From Bacteroides luti (GTDB taxonomy: Bacteria; Bacteroidota; Bacteroidia; Bacteroidales; Bacteroidaceae): DNA of 64,000 nt. The translations under genes were made by a program, and so were the position numbers. Of the stretch, positions 53,585-63,968 are shown in pieces. Below the pieces are notes generated by a model. It searched no databases. It was not told the origin of the DNA and was given only the letters and a program-made list of their open reading frames with translations. The DNA lies in assembly GCF_900128905.1 (NCBI RefSeq), contig NZ_FQTV01000013.1, positions 1-64,000 of the forward strand. The letters are read 5' to 3'. Position 1 is the stretch's first letter. Each line of letters opens with the position of its first letter.

Positions 53585-53980
53585 ATGAAATTTATAAAAA
53601 CTGTATTACCTGCAATTTTGTTGCTATGTGTGCTCTCATCGTTCTCTTTATTAAAGAAAACTCAGCCAGTTTATGCATTTGGTATTTCTGCTTCTTTCAC
53701 AGATTCAATAGTTTACTATACTGAAATTCAGGTCTTGGATAGTGTAAGTCTTACTTCAGAAGGCTTTCTTCCTAAAAGGGAAGCATATAGCTATCAACTT
53801 AAAAACTATCTTGAAAATAAAGGAGAAGCAAATCGCACATGTATGATCTATTTTTCGGATAGTCAGAAAAAAATAGCCAGTGAATTTGATAAGATTTCTG
53901 GTAAATACAAAAAAAATAAAACAGTTTCTTTCAAGAAAATAGAAAAGAATGACTTTCAATTTAAAAAACCAGAGGAATAA
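53585..53980 (+). CDS. Secreted hypothetical protein
   Basis: 131 residues with an N-terminal hydrophobic signal or anchor (about 5-25). The mature part contains VYAFGISASFTDSIVYYTEIQVLDS and many Lys residues near the C-terminus (KYKKNKTVSFKKIEKNDFQFKK). It has its own consensus promoter and lies between rpoD and a clostripain-like protease. No family recognised. Confidence 0.7.
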   Translation: MKFIKTVLPAILLLCVLSSFSLLKKTQPVYAFGISASFTDSIVYYTEIQVLDSVSLTSEGFLPKREAYSYQLKNYLENKGEANRTCMIYFSDSQKKIASEFDKISGKYKKNKTVSFKKIEKNDFQFKKPEE

Positions 53981-54005
53981 TTAATTCTTCATTATATTTG
54001 TTATC

Positions 54006-55181
54006 ATGAAAAAGCTGTTTCTACTATTATTAGGCATAATTGTATTTAGTGCTTGTCATCATGATGATGACCCAACTCCTAGTGCGATAAATAATCGTAC
54101 TGTGTTAGTTTATATGGTTGCAGATAATAACCTTACATCAAATGTTGAAGCTAATATCGACAGTATGATGTCTGGATATAAAACAGCTGAAGTAACAGGA
54201 AATCTGTTAATCTATCTTGATGATTCAGGTAAAACTCCTGTTATATATAAACTTAAAAAGAGTAGTAATGGTACTGTAACCAAAGAAACGGTCAAATCTT
54301 ACTCTGAACAGAATTCATTAGATGTTTCTGTAATGAAAAGTGTTTTATCTGATGTCTATACATCTTATCCAGCTGATAGTTATGGGCTAGTTCTTTGGTC
54401 ACATGGAAAAAGTTGGGTACCTTCTCAGTATGAGACTATTTCAACTAAGTGGTTTGGTCAGGATCAATCAACAACAACTCAAGGAGATGAAACTAATTAT
54501 ATGGATATTCCTGATTTAGCTGATGCACTGTCTGGAGCCCCTCATCTTGACTTTATCATGTTCGATGCTTGTAATATGAGTTGTGTTGAAGTTGCTTATG
54601 AATTGAAGGATCATACAGATTATCTGATAGCTTCTCCTACGGAAGTTATTTCCGATGGTTTTCCTTATGCTCAGATTATAGAACCAATGTTTAGTATAAA
54701 TAAAAATTATCAAAAGATAGCATCAAGCTTTTATGATTATTACAATGCAATGAGTGGAGAATATAAATCAGCAACCATTGCAATGACTAAATGTAGTGAA
54801 ATGAATAATCTAGCTACGGCAACAAACAAAATCATTGGAGCTCATGCTTCTGTAGTAAGCACTTTTGTGTCTAGTGGCATTCAGTTATATGATAGAGAAA
54901 ATAGTGTAAATAATCATTTTGCATACGACTTTGGACATTTTATTGAAAGCATTGCAACTCCTAGCGAGTGGACTGCTTTTCAAAAACAACTAGACGCTAC
55001 AGTAGTTTATAAAAAAACAACTGATTATTTTATTAATTTAAAAATTGATTCCAATCATTTTAGTGGCATTGGAGCATATATCCCTAAGGCAGCTCAACCT
55101 AAAATATATAGTAGTTTTTTTAAATCTCTTTCCTGGTATAATGCGGCTGGTTGGAATCAAGTTAGCTGGTATTGGGAATAA
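54006..55181 (+). CDS. Clostripain-family (C11) cysteine protease lipoprotein
   Basis: 391 residues, lipobox Cys17 (VFSAC) followed by acidic HHDDDPTP. The caspase-like fold is marked by TVLVYMVADNNLTSN, the catalytic His133 in VLWSHGK and Cys189 in FDACNMSCVEVAYEL. Calcium-dependent, Arg- or Lys-specific cleavage is typical of the family. Bacteroides genomes carry many such lipoproteins at the cell surface or in the periplasm. Located just upstream of fkp, but with no functional link visible. Confidence 0.88.
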   Translation: MKKLFLLLLGIIVFSACHHDDDPTPSAINNRTVLVYMVADNNLTSNVEANIDSMMSGYKTAEVTGNLLIYLDDSGKTPVIYKLKKSSNGTVTKETVKSYSEQNSLDVSVMKSVLSDVYTSYPADSYGLVLWSHGKSWVPSQYETISTKWFGQDQSTTTQGDETNYMDIPDLADALSGAPHLDFIMFDACNMSCVEVAYELKDHTDYLIASPTEVISDGFPYAQIIEPMFSINKNYQKIASSFYDYYNAMSGEYKSATIAMTKCSEMNNLATATNKIIGAHASVVSTFVSSGIQLYDRENSVNNHFAYDFGHFIESIATPSEWTAFQKQLDATVVYKKTTDYFINLKIDSNHFSGIGAYIPKAAQPKIYSSFFKSLSWYNAAGWNQVSWYWE

Positions 55182-55222
55182 AGTCTGTTGACTTTTTAGA
55201 TAAAGATTAAATTTAGTATATA

Positions 55223-58075
55223 ATGCAAAAACTTCTTTCACTCCCTCCTAATTTAGTAGATTGTTTTCACGAAATAGAAGGAGCGGATTATAAAGATTGG
55301 TTCTGTACATCAGATCCAATTGGAGCTAAATTAGGTTCTGGCGGAGGAACTACCTGGCTATTGACAGAATGCCAAAAGAAGAATGCTCCGGAAGCTAATT
55401 TCACTCAGTGGATATCTCAGGAAAAACGTATATTACTTCATGCAGGAGGGCAAAGTCGCCGGTTACCTGGTTATGCTCCTTCTGGTAAAATATTAACTCC
55501 AATTCCTGTTTTCAGATGGGAGAGAGGGCAAAAGCTAAAACAAAATCTACTTTCACTTCAATTGCCTCTTTATGAACAAATAATGAAGAAGGCGCCAGAT
55601 TCTTTGCATACACTAATTGCGAGTGGAGATGTTTATATCCGTTCTGAAAAAACACTGCAACCTATTCCCGAAGCTGATGTAGTTTGTTATGGATTATGGG
55701 TTGATCCATCTTTGGCAACTCATCATGGTGTGTTTGTTTCTGACAGAAAGAAACCTGATCAGCTTGATTTTATGCTTCAGAAACCATCACTTGAAGAACT
55801 TGGCTCGTTGGCTAAAACGCACATGTTCCTGATGGATATTGGTATCTGGATATTAAGTGACCGCGCTGTTGAATTACTTATGAAACGTTCTTGCACAGCT
55901 GACGGTAAAGAACTTAAATATTACGATCTTTATACAGACTTTGGTTTGGCATTGGGTGATAATCCCCGTATAAAAGATGAAGATTTAAATTCTCTTTCTG
56001 TGGCTATTCTTCCTCTTCCTGGTGGAGAGTTTTACCACTACGGAACCAGTAAGGAACTTATATCTTCTACTTTGGCTGTTCAGAATCTGGTTCGAGATCA
56101 GCGGGAGATTATGCAGCGAAAGGTAAAACCTCATCCTGCCATGTTTGTTCAGAATGCCGGGATTGGAATTCAACTCACTGCCGATAATTCAGAATTGTGG
56201 GTCGAAAATAGCCATATTGGTAAACAATGGGCTTTGACTCATCAGCATATAATTACCGGAGTTCCGGAAAATGATTGGGAAATGAAACTCCCTGCTGGTG
56301 TTTGTGTTGACGTTGTTCCAATGGGTGAAATAGATTATGCCGCCCGCGCTTATGGATTGAATGATGCATTTAAAGGTGCGCTTGCTAATAAGGAAACCTT
56401 ATTTATGGGAATTCCATTTATTGAATGGTTATCTGCTAGAGGTATGCAAATTGACGAAGCAACTTTTGGACGGACAGACGATCTTCAGGCTGCTAAGTTA
56501 TTTCCTGTTTGCCATAACAAAGAAGAACTTGGAAAGGTATTCCGCTGGATGATATTTGAACCTGAATTTGCAGAAGGAAAGCAAATATGGAAACAAGCTC
56601 TTAGACTTTCTGCCGACGAACTTTCTGCAAAGGCTAATTTAAAGAGACTTTATGCACAACGCGAGACTTTTAGAAAGAAAAACTGGTCGGCATTAGCTGC
56701 TAATTACGATAAAAGTGTATTTTATCAGCTAAATCTGGCAGATGCAGCATCCGAATTTGCAAAACAACAGATTGCTTTACCGGAACTTCTAGGAGAAGAT
56801 GCTCCATTAATGACACGAATTCATAACCAAATGTTCCGGGCACGTGCATTACAATTACAGAATAAAGAATATAAAGCTGAAGAACAAAGAGCATTTGCTC
56901 TGCTTCGTGAAGGGTTAATTGGCTCATTGTCTGAGAAAAAACAGCAGCCAGTTATGAATGTATATCCCGATCAGATTGTATGGAGCCGCAGTCCGGTTCG
57001 TATTGATCTGGCAGGCGGTTGGACTGATACACCTCCTTATTGCCTTTATTCAGGAGGAAATGTAGTAAATATTGCCATAGAACTCAATGGACAACCTCCT
57101 TTACAGGTTTATGTAAAGCCAAGCAAAGAATATAAAATAATACTTCGTTCAATTGATTTAGGAGCAATGGAAGTTGTTACCACATACGAAGAACTAAATG
57201 ATTTTGCTAAGGTAGGTTCACCTTTCTCTATTCCTAAAGCAGCCCTTACTTTAGCAGGATTTAGTCCGGTATTTGCTTCTAAAACTTATAAAACATTAGA
57301 AGATCAGTTAAAGGAATTCGGATCGGGTATTGAAGTTACTTTGCTTGCTGCCATTCCTGCCGGATCTGGTTTAGGAACAAGTTCCATTCTTGCTTCTACA
57401 GTGCTTGGTGCTGTTTCTGATTTCTGCGGACTGGCTTGGGATAAGAATGAAATTTGTAAGCGTACATTGGTTTTGGAGCAATTGCTTACTACCGGTGGTG
57501 GTTGGCAAGACCAATACGGAGGAGTGCTTCACGGTGTGAAACTGCTGCAGACTAATAAGGGTTTTGATCAATCTCCTTTAGTTCGTTGGTTGCCCGATTA
57601 TATATTTAATAATCCGGAATATAAACCCTGTCACTTGCTTTATTATACAGGTATTACCCGTACGGCAAAGGGCATTCTTTCAGAGATTGTTTGCGGTATG
57701 TTCCTTAATTCTACTGAGCATCTTACATTGCTTAGTGAAATGAAAGCGCATGCACTCGATACTTATGAAGCTATTCAGAGAGGTAATTTCGAAGAAATGG
57801 CTGCGTTAGTTGGCAAGACATGGAACCAGAACAAAGCATTGGATTCTGGTACTAATCCTCCGGCTGTAGAAGCTATTATCAATTTAATAAAGGATTATAC
57901 TTTAGGATATAAACTTCCCGGAGCTGGAGGTGGTGGCTATCTTTATATTATTGCCAAAGATCCGAAAGCAGCATTGAAGATCCGAGATATTCTCAATGAG
58001 CATCAGCCGAATCCGAATGCTAGATTTGTGGAAATGACTCTTTCAAATAAGGGATTGCAGGTTAGCCGCTCTTAA
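55223..58075 (+). CDS. fkp: Bifunctional L-fucokinase / L-fucose-1-phosphate guanylyltransferase
   Basis: Salvage enzyme that turns free L-fucose into GDP-L-fucose, which Bacteroides uses to fucosylate its capsule and glycoproteins. 950 residues, matching the B. fragilis enzyme. The N-terminal half is the pyrophosphorylase (LLHAGGQSRRLPGYAPSGK, a nucleotidyltransferase loop, then a left-handed beta-helix part). The C-terminal half is a GHMP kinase: WSRSPVRIDLAGGWTDTPPY, the ATP loop AIPAGSGLGTSSILAS and GAGGGGYLYIIA near the end. Intact and single-gene, followed by a strong terminator. Confidence 0.97.
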   Translation: MQKLLSLPPNLVDCFHEIEGADYKDWFCTSDPIGAKLGSGGGTTWLLTECQKKNAPEANFTQWISQEKRILLHAGGQSRRLPGYAPSGKILTPIPVFRWERGQKLKQNLLSLQLPLYEQIMKKAPDSLHTLIASGDVYIRSEKTLQPIPEADVVCYGLWVDPSLATHHGVFVSDRKKPDQLDFMLQKPSLEELGSLAKTHMFLMDIGIWILSDRAVELLMKRSCTADGKELKYYDLYTDFGLALGDNPRIKDEDLNSLSVAILPLPGGEFYHYGTSKELISSTLAVQNLVRDQREIMQRKVKPHPAMFVQNAGIGIQLTADNSELWVENSHIGKQWALTHQHIITGVPENDWEMKLPAGVCVDVVPMGEIDYAARAYGLNDAFKGALANKETLFMGIPFIEWLSARGMQIDEATFGRTDDLQAAKLFPVCHNKEELGKVFRWMIFEPEFAEGKQIWKQALRLSADELSAKANLKRLYAQRETFRKKNWSALAANYDKSVFYQLNLADAASEFAKQQIALPELLGEDAPLMTRIHNQMFRARALQLQNKEYKAEEQRAFALLREGLIGSLSEKKQQPVMNVYPDQIVWSRSPVRIDLAGGWTDTPPYCLYSGGNVVNIAIELNGQPPLQVYVKPSKEYKIILRSIDLGAMEVVTTYEELNDFAKVGSPFSIPKAALTLAGFSPVFASKTYKTLEDQLKEFGSGIEVTLLAAIPAGSGLGTSSILASTVLGAVSDFCGLAWDKNEICKRTLVLEQLLTTGGGWQDQYGGVLHGVKLLQTNKGFDQSPLVRWLPDYIFNNPEYKPCHLLYYTGITRTAKGILSEIVCGMFLNSTEHLTLLSEMKAHALDTYEAIQRGNFEEMAALVGKTWNQNKALDSGTNPPAVEAIINLIKDYTLGYKLPGAGGGGYLYIIAKDPKAALKIRDILNEHQPNPNARFVEMTLSNKGLQVSRS

Positions 58076-58185
58076 TTTGAATTACACTTATTAACGACGA
58101 AGAAGCTGTAGGAAAAGCAAAATTAAGTTTCAGAGAACTGAATATTTGAAAATTCATTCAGAAGAGGATTGGAAATAAAGACATA

Positions 58186-58228
58186 AAAAAATGGGGTGAT
58201 CACTTTTTGAAGTGCACCCCATTTTTTA
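58186..58228. terminator. Bidirectional terminator between fkp and the GH27 gene
   Basis: AAAAAATGGGGTG / ACCCCATTTTTT stem with an inner CACTT / AAGTG stem; T runs on both strands. The genes converge here. Confidence 0.9.
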
Positions 58229-58332
58229 TTTATATCTTACAGAGATTCCGGAAATAATGAATTTGTGCTTCATTGATTCTGTAAAATGATGCAAGTAATT
58301 GCTAAAATTGTATTTTGTTTATCATTTAGTCC

Positions 58333-59943
58333 TTAATTCTTTTGCAAAGTAAAGCGGTCAATGTCCGGCGCCCAGCCAAAGCTATTTCCCATACGAATAA
58401 TATTATTGCCAATTTCCAGATTGACCGGAACAGTTACGGAGTTTATTTTATCTGCACTGCCAGCATTCAAATTTCCTATTTCAGTTATCTTTCCATTTAC
58501 TGAAAGTTCCAGCTTTCTGTTATCTCCGCAACTATAGAAGATAGTCATATCATATTCTCCTCCCTTTTCGCTATAAACATTTCCCCATTCAGCATAGTTC
58601 TCTTCGCGTCCGCCAAGTCGGGAAATTTTCATCTTACCGGAACAAGCAGGAGATATGGCATAGAATATTTGTTTTGGGCTTTTTGCCAGATCATCATAGC
58701 ATAGCAGGTAGGCCCATTCAGCTTCATAAGAGGTTGGTTCCAGGCGTTTTTCAGCTTCCAGTCTCCATATCTTTACACTATGAGGCTGAACAGTTTGCCG
58801 TATTTCGTTTTGCATTTTACCTAGATTCTTATATTTAATTACATCTCGAACCTTTACTTTACCTCCTAATTCAAGAGCCTCGAATGGAACAATAAAGTTA
58901 CGCACACTGTCTGAAGGATTATACAAGGCAACGGCACGCACTGTTCCACGTTTTTGCTCTATATCTTTTACCAGTACATAACTATCATCAGTGTGTTGTA
59001 CAACGTAAGCCTGCAAACCTAGGGTGTCTTGATTGAGTGCAATCAGCTCTTTATTCTTAAGCAAACTCAATGAAGCGGCAGGAATAGTGCTCATATCACA
59101 ACCTATCAGTAAAGGAGAGCTCATAATACACCACATACCAAAGTGCACTTCCTCTTCCTCGGGTTTCATTCCGCGACCAATTTCCAGCATGTCCATATCG
59201 TTATAATGACCACTGCCGGCGTATGCTGATAAGTATAGATTCTTTTGAATAATACTTTTAACAGATCCCCAACTGGGATTAATATCATGACTTATTCTCC
59301 AGGAACGAGCCAGACGTTTTGTCCATGTTCCTGGATACGCCCAACGGCAAATATTTATGGAAACATCTGATCGACCTGTGTTTTTGATGGCCTCACATAT
59401 TGTTGAATACCGTTTTTCTTCGTCCAAGCCTAATTCTAACGCACCGCAATAATCAATTTTTATAAAGTCGAAGTTCCATTCTTTTAAATATAACTCCATG
59501 TCTTTTTGTTCATGGCCATAGAGTCCGGAACCTATGCCATTTATATCTTTATCATAAATTGAACCGCAGGTATTATGTCCGGCATCCGAATAAATTCCGG
59601 CTTTTAATCCTAGTGAATGAATATAGTCGGAAATAGGTTTCATCCCGTTAGGAAAACGTTGCGAATGGGCATGCATCTTGCCCGTTTCGTCGCGCCAGCC
59701 AAAAAAGCCGTCGTCTACATTAATATACAGATAACCAACATCTTTTAAACCTTGTTGTACCAAAGCATCAGCCTGCTTTTTAATTAAATCCTCGTTGATA
59801 TTTACACGATAGGTATTCCACGAACTCCAGCCCATTAATGGGGGAAGAGATGTTTTAGAAGATAACTCTTTTGATTTCTGTGCAAAAGAACTTGTAGCAA
59901 ACAAGGCCATTAGAAGCCCCCATGTTATAAAATGCTTTTTCAT
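58333..59943 (-). CDS. Secreted GH27 alpha-galactosidase-like enzyme
   Basis: 536 residues, signal peptide ending SSFAQ. The N-terminal ~390 residues are a GH27 barrel: PPLMGWSSWNTY, YINVDDGFFG, GLKAGIYSDAGHNTC, the nucleophile Asp164 in FIKIDYCG and acid/base Asp220 in WRISHDI. NDMDMLEIG and LIGCDMS are also conserved. The C-terminal ~145 residues form a beta-rich domain resembling a carbohydrate-binding module. It removes terminal alpha-galactose (or, for some members, beta-L-arabinopyranose). A cysteine in the N-terminal signal could alternatively give a lipoprotein, but no lipobox is seen. Confidence 0.93.
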   Translation of the reverse strand: MKKHFITWGLLMALFATSSFAQKSKELSSKTSLPPLMGWSSWNTYRVNINEDLIKKQADALVQQGLKDVGYLYINVDDGFFGWRDETGKMHAHSQRFPNGMKPISDYIHSLGLKAGIYSDAGHNTCGSIYDKDINGIGSGLYGHEQKDMELYLKEWNFDFIKIDYCGALELGLDEEKRYSTICEAIKNTGRSDVSINICRWAYPGTWTKRLARSWRISHDINPSWGSVKSIIQKNLYLSAYAGSGHYNDMDMLEIGRGMKPEEEEVHFGMWCIMSSPLLIGCDMSTIPAASLSLLKNKELIALNQDTLGLQAYVVQHTDDSYVLVKDIEQKRGTVRAVALYNPSDSVRNFIVPFEALELGGKVKVRDVIKYKNLGKMQNEIRQTVQPHSVKIWRLEAEKRLEPTSYEAEWAYLLCYDDLAKSPKQIFYAISPACSGKMKISRLGGREENYAEWGNVYSEKGGEYDMTIFYSCGDNRKLELSVNGKITEIGNLNAGSADKINSVTVPVNLEIGNNIIRMGNSFGWAPDIDRFTLQKN

Positions 59944-60154
59944 ATTATATTGATATCGGTAAACTTATTGTATTTTTAAATAAATTAAATATCAACGCAA
60001 AGTTAAGAATCTATTTTGTTTTATAACCATAATATTGTATTTATGAATGTATTTTCGTTTTTGTGGAATGGTGACATTTTACTTTTTTGATAGTAGGGCG
60101 TGCAAAATAAATTCTTTCACTTTGTATTTGTAAACCTTTGGTTATACATTAATT

Positions 60155-60240
60155 AATTCTTGTACAAAACAATGCATTCTTTTGTACAGAAGAATTAAAT
60201 GTTTTGTACAAAAGAATTAAATCTTCTGTACAAGGGAAAT
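60155..60240. repeat. GTAC 22-bp palindromic array, locus C
   Basis: GTAC centres at 60162, 60184, 60206 and 60228: exact 22 bp period for the third time. The outer flank at the right end (TGTACAAGGG) matches the outer flanks of locus A and B. Inner flanks are AAAGAATT, AAACAATG and AGAAGAATT variants. Lies between divergent genes, so it cannot be a simple terminator of either. Confidence 0.87.
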
Positions 60241-60400
60241 AAAATGTCTGGTAAATGATTCCAAAAACCTCGCAGATACATAGAAACAAACTGGAATTAA
60301 ATACGAAAATCCCGAAATACTCCCGAAAGTGAATTTGTAAATAGCTGATGAATATGCAAGATGCATTTGGTCAACAATAATATGCAGGTGGTCAAAAGAA

Positions 60401-60432
60401 TTTGATCCCTCCATTTATAGAGCCTAGCTTTG
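60401..60432 (+). promoter_or_regulatory. Promoter of the TonB-dependent receptor gene
   Basis: TTTG (60401-60404), 20 bp, TAGCTTTG (60425-60432), 25 bp before the ATG. Confidence 0.7.
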
Positions 60433-60456
60433 CATAGAACTAAAAATGATATAATT

Positions 60457-62898
60457 ATGTATACTTTATGTTGCCTTTTTATTTTGTTGAATTCTTGTCT
60501 ATGTCTCAATGCTTTTTCTTTAGAGACAAACGCGGTGTTAAGTGGTAAAGTCCTTATAGAAAACAAATCACCGCTGGAAGGTGCTCAGGTTATTTTGTTA
60601 GCTCAGAAAGATTCCTCTTTTGTGAAGGGAACTGCTAGCGATAATAATGGAAATTTTGTTTTCAGACAAATAGCTCCGGGAGGTTATTTTGTTAAGGTTT
60701 CTATGCTTGGGTATAAAAAGGAATTCAGAAATACTGTTGTAGAAGATGGAAAATCGGTTGTACTTTCGCCTGTATATATGGAAGTGGAAGCTCAGAACCT
60801 AAATGCAATTGTAGTAATAGGCAAACGACCACCTATAGAGATTATGGCAGATAAAACAGTCGTTAATATTGAATCGTATTCATTAAGTTCCGGAAATAGT
60901 GCATTATCTGTTATGCAAAGTCTTCCGGGTGTAATAGTTGGGAATGATGGCTCTTTCTCTTTGAATGGTAAAGCTGGAACAAAGGTTCTAGTTGATGGAA
61001 AGACCTATTACTTGGGAGGAACAGAGTTGGTTAATTACCTCAAATCTACTCCGGCTTCAGCTCTTGATAAAGTAGAATTAATCACAAATCCATCAGCAAA
61101 ATATGATGCAAGCGGAAATTCGGGTGTTATTAATATCAGGACTAAAAAATCAAAGATGATGGGCTTTAATATGACCCTTAATTCAAGCTTTGAACAAGGT
61201 GATTACGGACGGGTTAACAATAATGTATCGTTCAATCATCGAAATGGGAAAATAAATGTTTTTGGAATGTATGGTTATTACACAGGACATGATTTTATTG
61301 ATTTAAAAGTTATCAGAAAAATGAATAGCTCTTTTTCTCCATCATATACTACATTCGATCAGAATTCGTTTCGCAAAAGAGCTGATGATAATCAATATTT
61401 TAATGCAGGGATTCAGTATTATCTGTCGGACATGACTACTTTTGAAATTTCAGCCAATGGATACTCAGCCAAACGTTCGGAGAGAGGAACGATAAATTCA
61501 GCTTTTTATAAGTCTGTTGCGAAGAATGATTCTACTCTTAATTCTTTTACCAATAATAATGAGCATCGGAATAATTTCAGTTCAAGCCTGAACATGCTTC
61601 ATAAATTTAATAATAAAGGTAAAGAGGTGAGTGTTTCTTTGGATTATCTGCACTATTCTCTTGATGAGGATCAGATACATAATGATAGTTTTATGGGATT
61701 GAATGGTGTAACAACAGACGAATATTCAAAGGGATTGAAGAACGGAACAATTAATATGTATTCTGGTAGAGCTGATCTTACTTATCCGGTATCTGAGAAA
61801 TTCTCCTTCGAGGCAGGAATGAAATCTGAATTTGTGGACATCGAGAATGCATCTGCTTATCAAAACAGGGTAGGAGTGAATTGGCTTCCGGATTATGGAT
61901 TGAGTTATCAGTTCCTTTATCGAGAAAATATAAATGCAGCTTATATCAGCACAAAGTATTCATTAAATAAGTTTCATCTTGAAGGCGGTATTAGATTGGA
62001 AAATACAAATGTGAAAGGGCATCAGTTAGGAAATCAGCAACATAATGATTCTTTATTTACCAAGTCGTACACAAATATATTCCCTACAGTTATGTTGAGC
62101 TATTCTCTTAACGATATGAGTACTTTTAGTTTCACTTATGGAAGAAGGATAAACAGACCTAATTACAAAGATTTGAATCCATTTACTTATATATTCGATG
62201 CTTATACATACGAGCAGGGAAATACAGCATTACAACCACAGTTTTCTGATAATTTTGATCTATCATATGTGCTAAAGAATAATTATCGTATTGGTTTGTT
62301 TTATGGTACAACTCAAAAGGCCATAGTGAAATCGTATATCATTGATGATAGCGAAAATAGGGTATATGTTATGCCAACTAATATGTCATCGTATAACTCG
62401 TACGGTTTAAAGGTGGGAGTAGGAGATCTTTCATTTGTAAATTTTCTGCATTCAAGCATTAATGCAGGTTTAGTGCGTAATAATTATAACTGGGATTTAG
62501 ATGCTTATAGCAACAAGAACAGAAAAACAACCATAATTTTTAGTCTGAATAATAGAATAAGCTTACCTAAAGATTGGGCGGCGGAAGTTACCGGATTTTA
62601 TAATGGTAAAATGGCTTATGGTCAAATATCCGTTTCTCCTATATGGAGACTTTCTGCCGGAATTCAGAAGAAGTTCCTGAAGGGAAATGCTACTTTAGGA
62701 ATATATTCAAATGATATTTTTAATTCATACAGAGAAAAAGGAAGTGGCATTTTTAATGGAACATGGGCTAGTACCAATGAAAGAAATGACCGATGCGTAA
62801 TTGGAATTTCTTTAACTTATCGATTCAAAAAAGGGTCTATTTCAAAAGAATATAAGAAAAAAGGAGAATCTTTTGATACAAAAAGAATAAATTTGTAG
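60457..62898 (+). CDS. TonB-dependent receptor with N-terminal carboxypeptidase-regulatory domain
   Basis: 813-residue outer-membrane barrel (OMP_b-brl_3 type), not a SusC. Signal peptide, a CarboxypepD_reg-like domain (LSGKVLIENKSPLEGAQVILL, GYFVKVSMLGYKKEF), a plug (MQSLPGVIVGNDGSFSLNGK, ITNPSAKYDASGNSGVINI) and a large barrel with YGRRINRPNYKDLNPF. I place the start at ATG 60457; the longer frame opens with a TTG that lies inside the promoter. No SusD gene accompanies it. It is followed after 17 bp by a LytS-type kinase gene, so uptake and signalling may be linked. Ligand unknown. Confidence 0.9.
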   Translation: MYTLCCLFILLNSCLCLNAFSLETNAVLSGKVLIENKSPLEGAQVILLAQKDSSFVKGTASDNNGNFVFRQIAPGGYFVKVSMLGYKKEFRNTVVEDGKSVVLSPVYMEVEAQNLNAIVVIGKRPPIEIMADKTVVNIESYSLSSGNSALSVMQSLPGVIVGNDGSFSLNGKAGTKVLVDGKTYYLGGTELVNYLKSTPASALDKVELITNPSAKYDASGNSGVINIRTKKSKMMGFNMTLNSSFEQGDYGRVNNNVSFNHRNGKINVFGMYGYYTGHDFIDLKVIRKMNSSFSPSYTTFDQNSFRKRADDNQYFNAGIQYYLSDMTTFEISANGYSAKRSERGTINSAFYKSVAKNDSTLNSFTNNNEHRNNFSSSLNMLHKFNNKGKEVSVSLDYLHYSLDEDQIHNDSFMGLNGVTTDEYSKGLKNGTINMYSGRADLTYPVSEKFSFEAGMKSEFVDIENASAYQNRVGVNWLPDYGLSYQFLYRENINAAYISTKYSLNKFHLEGGIRLENTNVKGHQLGNQQHNDSLFTKSYTNIFPTVMLSYSLNDMSTFSFTYGRRINRPNYKDLNPFTYIFDAYTYEQGNTALQPQFSDNFDLSYVLKNNYRIGLFYGTTQKAIVKSYIIDDSENRVYVMPTNMSSYNSYGLKVGVGDLSFVNFLHSSINAGLVRNNYNWDLDAYSNKNRKTTIIFSLNNRISLPKDWAAEVTGFYNGKMAYGQISVSPIWRLSAGIQKKFLKGNATLGIYSNDIFNSYREKGSGIFNGTWASTNERNDRCVIGISLTYRFKKGSISKEYKKKGESFDTKRINL

Positions 62899-62915
62899 TA
62901 TAAGCACCTTAAACA

Positions 62916-63950
62916 ATGAAAACGAAGAAATATAATGTATGGTTCTGGATTGTTCCATTGATTTTTGCAGCTGTTGTAATGACAGGTATTCGTCTGGTAA
63001 GTGATACTCCTACAGGTTACAAATTTTGGGAACGACCTTTGCAATGGAACCTTATTGAGTTTGGTTTTGCAATAATAATTGCGTATCTGTGCCAGTTTAT
63101 TATTAGTTATTTGTTAGAAAGAAATAGTAAACACACTGGGAAACTTACATTTAAGATGTTTCTTTCGGAATATCTTCTAGTTCTGGCTGCAGGAATTATT
63201 CTTTTCAATCCTTGTCTGGTGCTAATACATTATCTGATAAATGATCCTTTGGGAATAGATGATATTACTATTGCTAATACTATTTTTCTTTTGGTGCTTA
63301 TTATCATCTATTCTCTTTTTAGAGGAAATCAGATTCTTAATGCATATATTGATCAGAAACTGCAGACTCAGAAAATAAAAAATATGCAGATTGAAACAGA
63401 GCTGAAATTTCTAAAAGCTCAGTTCCATCCTCATTTTTTATTCAATGCATTAAATACAATTTATTTCCAGATTGACGAGAAGAATGAGACTCCAAGAAAA
63501 ACGATTGAACAGTTGTCGGATTTGCTTCGCTATCAGCTCTATGATGTTAATCAGACAGTAACTATTGAGCAAGAAATTAATTTTTTGCTTACTTATATAA
63601 ATTTGCAAAAGGTACGGATGAAGGAAAGTCTTAAACTGGATATTTCTTTTGATCCACAGCTAAAAAATCAAAAGATCCATTCTTTGCTTTTGTTTCCATT
63701 GGTTGAGAATGCATTGAAATATGTAGGAGGGGAGTACTGGATAAAGATAGATGGTAAACTTGATGGGAATAGACTGTTATTTGAAGTTGTGAATGCAATA
63801 CCCCAAACTCCTTTTCCCTCTTCTAAAATAGGTGGAATTGGACTTGAAAATCTAAGGAGAAGGCTTGAGTTGTTATATCCCGGCAAGCATAGACTTATGA
63901 TTTCTAAGACAACAGACTCTTATAAGGCAAATTTGATGATTGAGTTTTAA
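62916..63950 (+). CDS. LytS/YehU-type sensor histidine kinase
   Basis: 344 residues. Four hydrophobic helices (about 8-30, 45-65, 78-105, 118-135) are followed by a coiled linker and a His_kinase (PF06580-type) domain with the phospho-acceptor His in FLKAQFHPHFLFNALNTIYF and an ATP-binding GIGLENLRRRLELLYPGKH. No periplasmic sensing domain is visible. Its partner response regulator starts 18 bp downstream. The pair follows the TonB-dependent receptor in what looks like one operon. Confidence 0.93.
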   Translation: MKTKKYNVWFWIVPLIFAAVVMTGIRLVSDTPTGYKFWERPLQWNLIEFGFAIIIAYLCQFIISYLLERNSKHTGKLTFKMFLSEYLLVLAAGIILFNPCLVLIHYLINDPLGIDDITIANTIFLLVLIIIYSLFRGNQILNAYIDQKLQTQKIKNMQIETELKFLKAQFHPHFLFNALNTIYFQIDEKNETPRKTIEQLSDLLRYQLYDVNQTVTIEQEINFLLTYINLQKVRMKESLKLDISFDPQLKNQKIHSLLLFPLVENALKYVGGEYWIKIDGKLDGNRLLFEVVNAIPQTPFPSSKIGGIGLENLRRRLELLYPGKHRLMISKTTDSYKANLMIEF

Positions 63951-63968
63951 TTTGAAATAATAGCCAGA

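Larger units (their letters stand above)
59944..60456. other. Intergenic region with GTAC array C and a divergent promoter
   Basis: Non-coding. It contains the promoter region of the GH27 gene, the third GTAC array (60155-60240) and a consensus promoter for the TonB-dependent receptor (60401-60432). Confidence 0.65.
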
